NCBI RefSeq assembly: GCF_018128905.1
Contig: NZ_CP063808.1
Coordinates: 4,092,001 to 4,156,000 of the forward strand
From: Streptomyces sp. A2-16
GTDB lineage: Bacteria; Actinomycetota; Actinomycetes; Streptomycetales; Streptomycetaceae
Direction of reading: 5' to 3'
Length of the DNA stretch: 64,000 bases
The translations under genes and the position numbers were made by a program. Under the pieces are notes generated by a model. That model did not search any database and had not been told where the DNA came from. It saw only the letters and a list, made by a program, of their open reading frames with translations. Below are positions 41,095-48,983 of this stretch, piece by piece. The stretch's first letter is position 1, and the number at the start of each line of letters is the position of its first letter.

Positions 41095-41238
41095 GCTGTC
41101 AAGTATGCCGGGCGGCCGGTCTCCAGGAGGCCAGTAAGCAGCAGGAATTATGTCGATGGAGGATCGGAGTTACTGGATACACTGGTCAGTACGGAAGGAC
41201 CCGGGAACCCGGGTTCACGGCGGCGGGCAGGGAGCATG

Positions 41239-41904
41239 ATGGCGGCCACGACGAAGAACGGCAAGCAGCCCGCCCACCGACCCTCGCGACGGCAGCACAT
41301 CATCACCGCCGCCGTGCGGGTGTTCGGCCGCAACGGGTTCGCGGAGACCAGCGTCCAGGACATCGCGGACGAGGCCCAGGTGGTCCCCACCGCCGTCTAC
41401 TACCACTTCGACGGCAAGGAAGAACTGCTCGAACTCGCCATGCGCCGGGTCTTCGACCAGCTGAACGCGGTCGTGGAGGCGGCCCGGCCGGAGTCCGAGC
41501 CGGGTGACGCGGAGGGTCTGGTGCGTGTCATCGACGCCGTGTGGGAGTGGGTGGAGAAGAACCCGGACGAGGCCCGTCTGTACCAGGTCCAGGTCGCCTC
41601 GGCCAACGGCAGCGTCAAGGTGCTGCGGGACGAGTTCGAGCAGCGGCACATCCAGCGCGGCTACGACTATCTGCCGGAGAGCACCACCCGCAGCCCCCGC
41701 GCCGCGAAGGCACGGCACGCGGCCCAGGCGCTCGCCGTCCGCACCCTGATCAGCACGACCATGCTCGTCACCGCGCTGCGGGCGGAGGGCGGACCACTGT
41801 CCCAGCTCCCCTCCCGGTCCGTGCTGGAGGCGGTGCGTGCCCTGGCGCTGCGCATCGTTGCCGCCGAACAGGCCCCGGCGAAGCCGGCGGCTTCGGGAAG
41901 CTGA
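41239..41904 (+). CDS. TetR-family regulator (2)
   Basis: 221 aa from the second of two adjacent ATGs (GGGAG is 4 nt upstream). HTH region SVQDIADEAQVVPTAVYYHFDGKEELL (about 39-65). The C-terminal ligand domain is of the common TetR_C type (VWEWVEKNPDEARLYQVQV). Divergent from TetR (1). With two paralogous regulators back to back, one may sense an acyl-CoA and the other an upstream substrate; this is speculative. Confidence 0.92.
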   Translation: MAATTKNGKQPAHRPSRRQHIITAAVRVFGRNGFAETSVQDIADEAQVVPTAVYYHFDGKEELLELAMRRVFDQLNAVVEAARPESEPGDAEGLVRVIDAVWEWVEKNPDEARLYQVQVASANGSVKVLRDEFEQRHIQRGYDYLPESTTRSPRAAKARHAAQALAVRTLISTTMLVTALRAEGGPLSQLPSRSVLEAVRALALRIVAAEQAPAKPAASGS

Positions 41905-41987
41905 CATCCCGGGGACCGGCGAACCCTGACGGGAACCCGCAGCCCACGGTCCGCGAACCGTCGCGATTCACCCCGCAACGCCGCCGT

Positions 41988-43142
41988 TCAGACCGTGAGC
42001 ACCGAGCACGCGCTGATCCCGGGCGCCCCGTACACGTGGGTGAAGCCCACCCGGGGAGTCCCCGGCACCTGCAGACCGGGCGCGCGGCCCTGCAGTTGTC
42101 GTACGACCTCGTGGAACTGGCGGAGCCCGGACGCGCCCACGGGTTCACCGCCGGCCAGACAGCCGCCGTCGGTGTTGACCGGTATCCGGCCCGTGGGCTC
42201 GGTGGCCCCGCCGGCCAGCAGCTCCTCCTGCTCGCCGTGGCCGCACAGCCCGGTCTCGGCCAGATGGATCAGCTCCGATCCGCTGTCGGTGTCCTGGAGC
42301 TGGGCCACCTGCACGTCCGCGGGCCGCACCCCGGCCGTGCGGAAGGCCGCCTCCGCGGCGTCGACGCTGGGGCTGCGGTGCGGTCCCGGCGGCAGCCAGG
42401 GCGAGAACACCTCGAACGAACCGAAGCGCCGGGTCCTGAAGGCCAGCGACGCCAGCCTGACCGGCCGCTCGCACAGGTCGAACGCGCGGTCGCCGAGCGC
42501 CAGGACCAGCGCGGCCGCGCCCTGGCCGGGCGAACAGAACATGTACTGGGTCAGCGGGGGACTGACCTCGGCCGAGTCGAGGATCTCCCGCTCCGTGAGG
42601 GGCTTGCGCCGCCAGGCCAGGGGATGGTGCGAGCCGTTGCGGAAGGCCCGCGCGGCGACCAGCGCCAGCGCCCGTTCCGGGATCCCGTGCTCGTACAGGT
42701 ACCGCTGGGTCTTCAGCGCGAAGAACTGGGTCGTGAGCATCATGCCGGTCTCGGCGTACCAGTCGCCCAGGCCGTAGCGGGCGGGGGAGACGTGGAACGC
42801 GCCGCGCTCGTGCTTGTCGAAGCCCACCGCCAGTCCCAGCGGGGCCTCGCCCGCGCGCAGCGCGTCGGCCACCGTGAGGACGGTGGAGGCGCCGGTCGCG
42901 CAGCCGTTCTGCACATTGACGAAGGGCACTCCGGTCAGACCCAGCCGGCCCACCAGTGTGTCGGGCTTGCCGGACACGTCGGAACCGCCGGCCGCGAAGC
43001 CGATGTCGTTCCAGGCGACACCGGCGTCGGCGAGCGCCTCGCGGACCGCACGCTCGGCCATGTCCATCGCGCTGACACTCTCGTCGCGGCCGAAGGGGGT
43101 CATCCCGCATCCGACCACGTACACGTCGTCGCGCCGGCTCAT
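41988..43142 (-). CDS. Thiolase-like protein, SCP-x/lipid-transfer (retro-aldolase) type
   Basis: 384 aa of the thiolase superfamily, SCP2-thiolase branch. The nucleophile-site cysteine is kept (NVQNGCATGAS), but the canonical GHP is GEP (CLAGGEPVGASG). Such changes are seen in the Ltp/Ltp2 group that, with a DUF35 partner, cleaves beta-hydroxyacyl-CoA side chains by retro-aldol reaction in steroid and ibuprofen-type degradation. Its start overlaps the DUF35 gene stop by 4 nt, so the pair is a complex in all likelihood. Last gene of the long minus-strand operon. Confidence 0.88.
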   Translation of the reverse strand: MSRRDDVYVVGCGMTPFGRDESVSAMDMAERAVREALADAGVAWNDIGFAAGGSDVSGKPDTLVGRLGLTGVPFVNVQNGCATGASTVLTVADALRAGEAPLGLAVGFDKHERGAFHVSPARYGLGDWYAETGMMLTTQFFALKTQRYLYEHGIPERALALVAARAFRNGSHHPLAWRRKPLTEREILDSAEVSPPLTQYMFCSPGQGAAALVLALGDRAFDLCERPVRLASLAFRTRRFGSFEVFSPWLPPGPHRSPSVDAAEAAFRTAGVRPADVQVAQLQDTDSGSELIHLAETGLCGHGEQEELLAGGATEPTGRIPVNTDGGCLAGGEPVGASGLRQFHEVVRQLQGRAPGLQVPGTPRVGFTHVYGAPGISACSVLTV

Positions 43143-43582
43143 CGCTCGTCGTCCCGCTCGGGGCGGAAGGCGAAGGTCACGACCTCGGTGCCGTCGTCGT
43201 CCCGGTACGCGGTCACCGTGGTGAGCCGGACCGGCAGACCGATCCGGACCTCCTCGCGGGGTACCGCCAGGCGCGCCTCGACCAGGACCTCACCGAGGTC
43301 CACATAGCCCAGGTGGTACGGCTGGTGGCCGCCGGTCGGCGGCCGGTAGGGCGGTTTGGGAGGGAACGCCTGGAGCGTCCACGACCACACGCGCCCGCTC
43401 ACCGGCAGCACCTGCGCGGACATCGTCCCGTCCGAGCACCGGGGGCACGAGTCCTGCCGGGGGAAGACGACCGTGGCGCACCCGGAGCAGCGGGCGCCCA
43501 CGAGACGCCGTGGGGCCCCGTCCTCGTACTTCTGGTTCTCCCGGCTCTCGAACAACGACTCGTCGATGAGTCTGGTGGTCAT
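43139..43582 (-). CDS. DUF35 Zn-ribbon/OB-fold protein, partner of the thiolase-like enzyme
   Basis: 147 aa. N-terminal rubredoxin-like zinc ribbon (CSGC and, 12 residues on, CPRC) followed by an OB-fold acyl-CoA-binding domain (VSGRVWSWTLQ; LGYVDLGEVLVEARL). In steroid catabolism such proteins bind Ltp2-type aldolases and supply acyl-CoA contacts. The coupling to the SCP-x-like gene (4-nt overlap) supports the same role here. Confidence 0.9.
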   Translation of the reverse strand: MTTRLIDESLFESRENQKYEDGAPRRLVGARCSGCATVVFPRQDSCPRCSDGTMSAQVLPVSGRVWSWTLQAFPPKPPYRPPTGGHQPYHLGYVDLGEVLVEARLAVPREEVRIGLPVRLTTVTAYRDDDGTEVVTFAFRPERDDER

Positions 43583-43600
43583 GCCGTCCCGCCTTCCACG

Positions 43601-44722
43601 TCACCAGCCCAGCAGACCGGCCAGTCGTTCCCGATGGTGTGCGGCGCCGCCCAGCAGGACCGCGTCGGACTGGGCGCGCCGGAAGTACAGGTGCGCGTCG
43701 TGCTCCCAGGTGAATCCCATCCCGCCGTGCAGCTGCACGCACTGGGCGGTGACCGCGACGAACGCCTCGCCGCACCAGGCCTGTGCCACGGCCGCGGCCT
43801 CGGCCAGCGCCTCGGGCGTGCCGTCCGAGCGGACCGCGCGCACCACCGCCGACCGGGCGGCCTCGACCTGGAGCAGCATGTCGGCGCAGGCGTGCTTGAC
43901 CGCCTGGAAGCTGCCGATCGCCCGCCCGAACTGGGTTCGGTCGCGCACGTGGGCCACCGTCATGTCCAACGCGGCCTGCGCACCGCCGAGTTGCTCCGCG
44001 GCCAGTGCCACCAGGGCCACGTCCAGGGCGCGGGAGACGACGTCAGCCCCCTCGCCGCCGGCGGTCAGGGCCCGGGCCCGGCAGCCGGAGAAGGCGACCA
44101 CGGCCTGGCCCCGGCTGAGATCCAGCGTGGGCACCCGGCGCACCGTGACCCCCGGTTCGCGCGGGTCGACCAGGAAGAGGTCCACGCCGTCGGCCCCGGC
44201 CGCGGCCACCACCAGCGCCTCGGCGTCGGCGCCGTCCATGACGAACGGCGCGGTGCCGTCCAGCAGCGGCACGCTGCCCTGCCAGGAGACGGCCACCGGC
44301 ACGGCGTCCGCCCGCCAGGTCCCGTCGGGCGCGGCCACCGCCAGGGCGTGCACGGTGCCTTCGGCCAGCTCTGCCAGCGCCTTGTCGGCCGTACCGCAGC
44401 CGGCCAGCACCTGCCCGGCCAGCACCGTCGAGGACAGCAGCGGCACCGGTGCGAGGCTCCGGCCCAACTCCTCGCAGACGGCGGCGATCCCGGCGAGACC
44501 GCCGATGCCTCCCGCCGACTCGGGCAGGCCCAGGGCGGCGAGGCCGACCTGCCGGCCGAGGACGTCCCACAGCCCGGCGTCGATGCCCGGGGCATCCTCG
44601 GAGAGCCGGCGGACCGCGGCGGTGCCGCCGGCGTCCGCGCACACCGACCGGACGGTCTCGCGCAGGTCCTCCAACTCGGTGTCCGACAGGGCCGTGCCGT
44701 CGGTCACGGTGGTCGTCGTCAT
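43601..44722 (-). CDS. Acyl-CoA dehydrogenase (FadE-like)
   Basis: 373 aa from ATG 44722, which overlaps the stop of the PPDK-like gene (ATGA). N-terminal domain is divergent and short; the C-terminal half is standard (VAHVRDRTQFGRAIGSFQAVKHACADM, then QLHGGMGFTWEHDAHLYFRRA). It resembles the small alpha or beta subunits of heteromeric actinobacterial side-chain dehydrogenases, so it may pair with the enzyme at 48984-50204. Followed by the DUF35 gene after 18 nt. Confidence 0.9.
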   Translation of the reverse strand: MTTTTVTDGTALSDTELEDLRETVRSVCADAGGTAAVRRLSEDAPGIDAGLWDVLGRQVGLAALGLPESAGGIGGLAGIAAVCEELGRSLAPVPLLSSTVLAGQVLAGCGTADKALAELAEGTVHALAVAAPDGTWRADAVPVAVSWQGSVPLLDGTAPFVMDGADAEALVVAAAGADGVDLFLVDPREPGVTVRRVPTLDLSRGQAVVAFSGCRARALTAGGEGADVVSRALDVALVALAAEQLGGAQAALDMTVAHVRDRTQFGRAIGSFQAVKHACADMLLQVEAARSAVVRAVRSDGTPEALAEAAAVAQAWCGEAFVAVTAQCVQLHGGMGFTWEHDAHLYFRRAQSDAVLLGGAAHHRERLAGLLGW

Positions 44723-47304
44723 CGTGTGCTCCCGCTCTGTTCGCCGGGTTCCCGCAGGGCACTGTGCGCGGCGGCCATCCGGGCCACCGGTACGCGGTGT
44801 GCGGAGCAGGAGACGTAGTCGAGACCGAGGTCGTCGCAGAACGCGATGGACTCGGGGTCGCCGCCGTGCTCGCCGCACACGCCCAGCTTGATGCCGGGCC
44901 GCACCTCCCGGGCCCGCGCCGCCGCCAGGGCGATCAGGGCGCCGACCCCGTGCGGGTCGAGGCGGGCGAAGGGGCTGGCGGTCAGGAACCCGCGTTCCTG
45001 GTAGGAGGCGAGCACCTGGCGCTCGACGTCGTCCCGGGAGAAGCCGTAGGTGAGCTGGGTGAGGTCGTTGGTGCCGAAGGAGAAGAACTCGGCGTGCTCG
45101 GCGAGTTCACCGGCCAGCAGCGCGGCCCGCGGGGTCTCGATCATCGTGCCGAGCCGGTACGGGACCTCCACCCCGGTGCGGGCGGCGACCGCGGCGGCGG
45201 CATCGCGTACGTAGGCCGCCGCGGCGGCCAGTTCCTCCGGCAGGCTGACGAGCGGGATCATCACCTCCAGCCGCGGCCGGACTCCGGTGGCGGCGACATC
45301 GGCCCAGGCGGTGAAGAGCGCCTCGGCCTGGGCCGGGTAGAGCCTCTCGTGCAGCAGCGCCAGCCGCACCCCGCGCAGCCCGAGCATCGGGTTCGCCTCC
45401 CGCAGGGCGGCGGCCCGCTGCTCCTCGGCCGCGTCCTGGGCCTGTCCGGGTGCGGGCAGGAACTCGTGCAGCGGGGCGTCGAGCAGGCGCACGGTCACCG
45501 GACGGTCGCCCACGGCGGCCAGCAGCGCGCGGAAGTCCTCGTGCTGGGCGCGCTCCAGCGCCACCAGCGCCTCGTCGCGGGAGGCCGGGTCGGCGGCCAG
45601 GAGCACCCGGCGGATCAGCGGCAGCCGTTCGCCGAGGAACTGGTGTTCCGTACGGCACAGCCCGACGCCTTCCGCACCCAGGGCAATTGCGGTGTCCACC
45701 TCGCCGGCCGTGTCGGCGTTCACCCGCACCCCCAGCCGGCGCACGCCGTCCGCCCATCCCAGCAGGGTGGAGAGCTCGGGCGGTGGTCCGGCGACACTGA
45801 CGCTCAGCGTCCCGGCGTAGACGGCGCCGGTACGCCCGTCCAGCGAGACCGGGTCGCCCTCGCGCAGCACGCGCTCGCCGAAGCGCACCGTGCCCGCGGT
45901 CCGGTCCACGTGGAGTCCCTCCGCGCCGCACACCGCCGGCTTGCCGGCGCCCCGGGCCACCACCGCGGCGTGGGAGGCGATGCCGCCCGTGCCGGTCAGC
46001 ACCGCGGCGGCGGCCAGCATGCCGGGGACGTCCGCCGGGCTGGTCTCGGCGGCCACGAGGACGACCCGTGTGCCGTCCGCGGCCAGTTCCAGGGCGCGTT
46101 CACTGGACAGCACGACCGCCCCGGTCGCCGCCCCCGGAGACGCGGGCAGTCCTTTCACCAGCAGTTCCTCGCCTCCGGTCAGCCGGAGTCGGGGGTGCAG
46201 CAGTTCCTGCACCTGCGAGGGGCTGATCCGGCGTACGGCCTCCTCGTGGCCGAGGGCCCCGTCGCGGGCCAGGTCCGCGGCCAGACAGACCGAGGCCCTG
46301 AGCGGCGGGCGCGGTTGCGGGGAGGCGGCGAGCAGGGAGATCTCGTCGTCGCGCACCTCGAAGTCGACCGACACCGGTGTGCGCAGATGGCGTTCCAGGG
46401 TGAGCAGGGAGTGTTCGAGCAGCGCGGTGCCGCCCGCGAGCCGCTCCAGCGGTTCACCGGTGTGCGGCGGCGGGGCACTGCGGCGCACTCCGCGGAAGAA
46501 GGCGCCCTGGGGTGAGAAGCGACCGGTCCCGGGATCGCGGCTGACCGCGGTGCCGTAGCCCGAGTGGTGGGCGGGCCCGATGCGCAGGGCCTGTACGTGC
46601 AGGGCGACGGCCAGGTCGGCGGGGAGCTTCTGGGCGCGGCGGGACCTTCGTGCACGGGGGGAGTCCCACCGGCCGAGGAGGGCGCGCGCGGCCAGCGCGA
46701 GCTGCTGTGCCGGGGCGTCGGGGAAGGGGCGCGAGCCGTGCTCCGCCGCCAGGGACAGCAGCAGCTCCACGCGTGCCCGGGGCTCGGGGGTGTCCAGGAG
46801 GGCGTCGTCGAGCACGGCGGCGGGCACGGCGAGGGCGTACTCGGCGATCATGCGCACCGTGCCGGCCCACACCTCGTACAGCGCGTCGGCGCTTCCGATG
46901 ACGGCGGACAGGTCGTCGGCACCGGCGGGGGAGAGGCCGAGACAGGCCAGGTCGGGCGGGAGTCCGGCGACCTCGGTGGGCGCGCTCGCCGACAGGCGCA
47001 GCAGCAGCGGCCGGGCCGGGTCGCCCACGCGCCGCCCCGAGAGCTGTTCGACCAGTTCCACGGCGGCCTCGGCGGTGTCGGCCTCGCACAGCGACGCGGC
47101 GGCACCGGCGGGCACCGTGAGCCCCGGAACGACCGGCAGGCCGAGGGCCAGCAGCCGGTCCATGGCGGCGCCGTGGGAGCCCAGCTCGGCGGCGTCGAGG
47201 CCGCGGATTCGCCCCTGTCCGTAGGGCACGAGAACCCTGCCGGGACTGCCGGAGGCCGTCTCGGACGGTGGGAGCGTGCCCGCCTCGCGGTCGGTGACGC
47301 TCAC
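44719..47304 (-). CDS. Pyruvate phosphate dikinase-like protein with degenerate ATP-grasp half
   Basis: 861 aa, full PPDK length. The swivelling domain is intact (TGTGGIASHAAVVARG, phosphohistidine H445) and the PEP/pyruvate barrel has CRTEHQF, GTNDLTQLTYGFSRDD and the catalytic cysteine in VCGEHGG. The N-terminal nucleotide half is recognisable only in outline: the expected VRSGA is LRLSAS near 103, and SRDPGTGRFSPQGAF stands for the NPSTG loop. ATP/phosphate chemistry may therefore be lost while PEP-to-histidine transfer remains. It lies between an unknown 212-aa protein and an acyl-CoA dehydrogenase with 4-nt overlaps on both sides, so it is part of the catabolic operon, not central metabolism. 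Confidence 0.85.
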   Translation of the reverse strand: MSVTDREAGTLPPSETASGSPGRVLVPYGQGRIRGLDAAELGSHGAAMDRLLALGLPVVPGLTVPAGAAASLCEADTAEAAVELVEQLSGRRVGDPARPLLLRLSASAPTEVAGLPPDLACLGLSPAGADDLSAVIGSADALYEVWAGTVRMIAEYALAVPAAVLDDALLDTPEPRARVELLLSLAAEHGSRPFPDAPAQQLALAARALLGRWDSPRARRSRRAQKLPADLAVALHVQALRIGPAHHSGYGTAVSRDPGTGRFSPQGAFFRGVRRSAPPPHTGEPLERLAGGTALLEHSLLTLERHLRTPVSVDFEVRDDEISLLAASPQPRPPLRASVCLAADLARDGALGHEEAVRRISPSQVQELLHPRLRLTGGEELLVKGLPASPGAATGAVVLSSERALELAADGTRVVLVAAETSPADVPGMLAAAAVLTGTGGIASHAAVVARGAGKPAVCGAEGLHVDRTAGTVRFGERVLREGDPVSLDGRTGAVYAGTLSVSVAGPPPELSTLLGWADGVRRLGVRVNADTAGEVDTAIALGAEGVGLCRTEHQFLGERLPLIRRVLLAADPASRDEALVALERAQHEDFRALLAAVGDRPVTVRLLDAPLHEFLPAPGQAQDAAEEQRAAALREANPMLGLRGVRLALLHERLYPAQAEALFTAWADVAATGVRPRLEVMIPLVSLPEELAAAAAYVRDAAAAVAARTGVEVPYRLGTMIETPRAALLAGELAEHAEFFSFGTNDLTQLTYGFSRDDVERQVLASYQERGFLTASPFARLDPHGVGALIALAAARAREVRPGIKLGVCGEHGGDPESIAFCDDLGLDYVSCSAHRVPVARMAAAHSALREPGEQSGSTR

Positions 47305-47939
47305 CCCCGGCCCCCCGTGACCAGTTCCTCTTCACGGGCCTCGTCCTCGGCCCGGCTGATTCCCAGGACGAGCAGCAGTTCCTGGTGCAGCCGCATCCAC
47401 ACGGTGTGGTACGAGTCGCACAGCGGTGAGGCCAGCCACTGGGGTGCGCCGTCGTCGAAGCGGTCGAGGGCGTCCTCCAGGGCCGTCAGATACCGTCCGC
47501 TGCCCGCGAGCACCTGTTCCAGCCGGCGCAGCACGGGCTGGATGGCCTCGTGGACGTCCTCCAGCGACTCGCGCACCCCGGCGTCGTAGACGTCGTCGGA
47601 GTGGTCGTTGGCGGTGCCGTCGGGGCGGCACTGCCACGCGGTGCACACATCGCGGATCTTCCGGTTGACCGGCAGGAACGCCTCGTACGCCGCGGTGATG
47701 CGCTGTTCCCGTTCGGAATCGGCGGGAACCCGCAGTGCCTGTGCGGCGACGGCCTTGGCCCGCTCGGTCGGCAGCACCACCGGGCCCTTGACCATCGCCA
47801 GCCCGGCGTCGACCAGTGGCCGGTGCTCGGACTCCGGCCGGCCGCGCCACATACCGCGCAGAACGAGATCGACGACAGCCTCGGTGAGGGGTTCGTCGGA
47901 CGCGTCCGGAAGGTCCACGGCAGCAGATTGCATCGCCAC
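47301..47939 (-). CDS. Hypothetical protein coupled to the PPDK-like gene
   Basis: 212 aa, overlapping the PPDK-like gene by 4 nt. I do not recognise a family. It is helical and acidic; KIRDVCTAWQCRPDG contains two cysteines six residues apart, and RRLEQVLAGSGRYLTALEDALDRF looks like a long amphipathic helix. The GTG at 47939 has GGGGAAA upstream; an ATG two codons in is the alternative. The tight coupling suggests a subunit or regulator of the PPDK-like enzyme. Confidence 0.78.
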   Translation of the reverse strand: MAMQSAAVDLPDASDEPLTEAVVDLVLRGMWRGRPESEHRPLVDAGLAMVKGPVVLPTERAKAVAAQALRVPADSEREQRITAAYEAFLPVNRKIRDVCTAWQCRPDGTANDHSDDVYDAGVRESLEDVHEAIQPVLRRLEQVLAGSGRYLTALEDALDRFDDGAPQWLASPLCDSYHTVWMRLHQELLLVLGISRAEDEAREEELVTGGRG

Positions 47940-48027
47940 ACCATTTCCCCGGTTCTGTGGTGACCGGTTCCTCGGTTCTGTGTTGCCCGGAGGTTACGCC
48001 TACACGGGCTGGTTAGTGAAGAGTGAC

Positions 48028-48864
48028 TCAAGAAACACTTTCCGGTGCGAGGGCTCCGGCTCTGTCGCCACCGGCCTTCGGGCGGCTCCGCGCGGCCAGG
48101 AACGCGGCCATCAGCCGCTGTGCCTGCGGGCCGTCCGCCAGGGCGGCGATCGACCGCGCCTCCTCGGCGAGGTGCTGCCGCAGTCCGTCACCGTCCCCGG
48201 CACGCAGCAGCGACTTCGCGGCACGCAGCGCGTCACCGGCGCCGGCGGCCAGGGCGGACGCGGTCTCGTGCGCCGCGTCGTCCAGGTGTCCGTCGTCCAC
48301 GGAACGGGAGACCAGACCCCATCGTTCGGCGTCGTCGCCGGTCAGGACCCGGTCGGTCAGGATCAGCTCGGCCGCCCTGCGCGGGCCCGCCAGGCGCGGC
48401 AGGAACCACGAGGCCCCGCAGTCCGGCGTGAGCCCGATCGCCGTGTACGCCAGCCGGAACTGCGCCGACCGGGCAGCCAGGACGACGTCCCCCACGAGGG
48501 CGAGACCGACCCCGCCGCCCGCGGCCGCGCCGCGTACCGCGGTCACCAGCGGCACCGGCAGGTCGTACAGGGCCTGTATCGCGGTGTGCGCCGCGTCCGC
48601 CACGGCACGCACATAAGTGCCCGTCTCCGCGCCCCGGCCGGCGAATGCGCGCAGGTCACCGCCCACGCAGAAGCTGCCGCCGACCGTCCGCAGCAGCACC
48701 GCGCCGCCCGGGTCCGCGGCCACCTCGTGGGCCGCGTCCCGCAGCGCCTCGGCGGTCCTCAGGTCCAGGGCGTTGCCCCGTGCGGGATCGGTCAGTCTCA
48801 GCTCGACGACCCGGTCCGGACGACGGACGATCCGGACCGGCTCGGTGCTCACGGGCAGGGTCAT
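48028..48864 (-). CDS. Enoyl-CoA hydratase/isomerase-family protein
   Basis: 278-aa crotonase. Oxyanion-hole segments are FCVGGDLRAF and AVRGAAAGGGVGLALVGDVVLAA. The second catalytic glutamate is replaced: the usual E in the PE-GL stretch reads IGLTPDCGASWFLPRL, i.e. Asp in the position typical of isomerase-like members. It hydrates or isomerises an enoyl-CoA. It is divergent from the acyl-CoA dehydrogenase at 48984 and lies 88 nt upstream of the hypothetical/PPDK-like operon, which it may lead. Confidence 0.9.
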   Translation of the reverse strand: MTLPVSTEPVRIVRRPDRVVELRLTDPARGNALDLRTAEALRDAAHEVAADPGGAVLLRTVGGSFCVGGDLRAFAGRGAETGTYVRAVADAAHTAIQALYDLPVPLVTAVRGAAAGGGVGLALVGDVVLAARSAQFRLAYTAIGLTPDCGASWFLPRLAGPRRAAELILTDRVLTGDDAERWGLVSRSVDDGHLDDAAHETASALAAGAGDALRAAKSLLRAGDGDGLRQHLAEEARSIAALADGPQAQRLMAAFLAARSRPKAGGDRAGALAPESVS

Positions 48865-48913
48865 GGGCGGTGCTCCTCGCGTCTTCCCGTCGCCGGGTGC
48901 TTCCCGGCAAGAT

Positions 48914-48932
48914 ACTGAAGACGCTATACAGT
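48914..48932. promoter_or_regulatory. Candidate operator in the enoyl-CoA hydratase/acyl-CoA dehydrogenase promoter
   Basis: ACTG-AAGACGCTATA-CAGT, an interrupted palindrome between the divergent genes, partly matched by ACTGTAGCGTT at 20412. A TetR regulator gene lies 3' of the acyl-CoA dehydrogenase. Confidence 0.45.
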
Positions 48933-48983
48933 TTCTAGGACGCGGCGGGCCGGATGCCCGTACGCCCGTCGCCGGGAGGATCC

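Noticed and set aside
44719..47304. Central-metabolism pyruvate phosphate dikinase
   Set aside because: ATP-binding motifs are degenerate and the gene is translationally coupled to an acyl-CoA dehydrogenase and an unknown gene.
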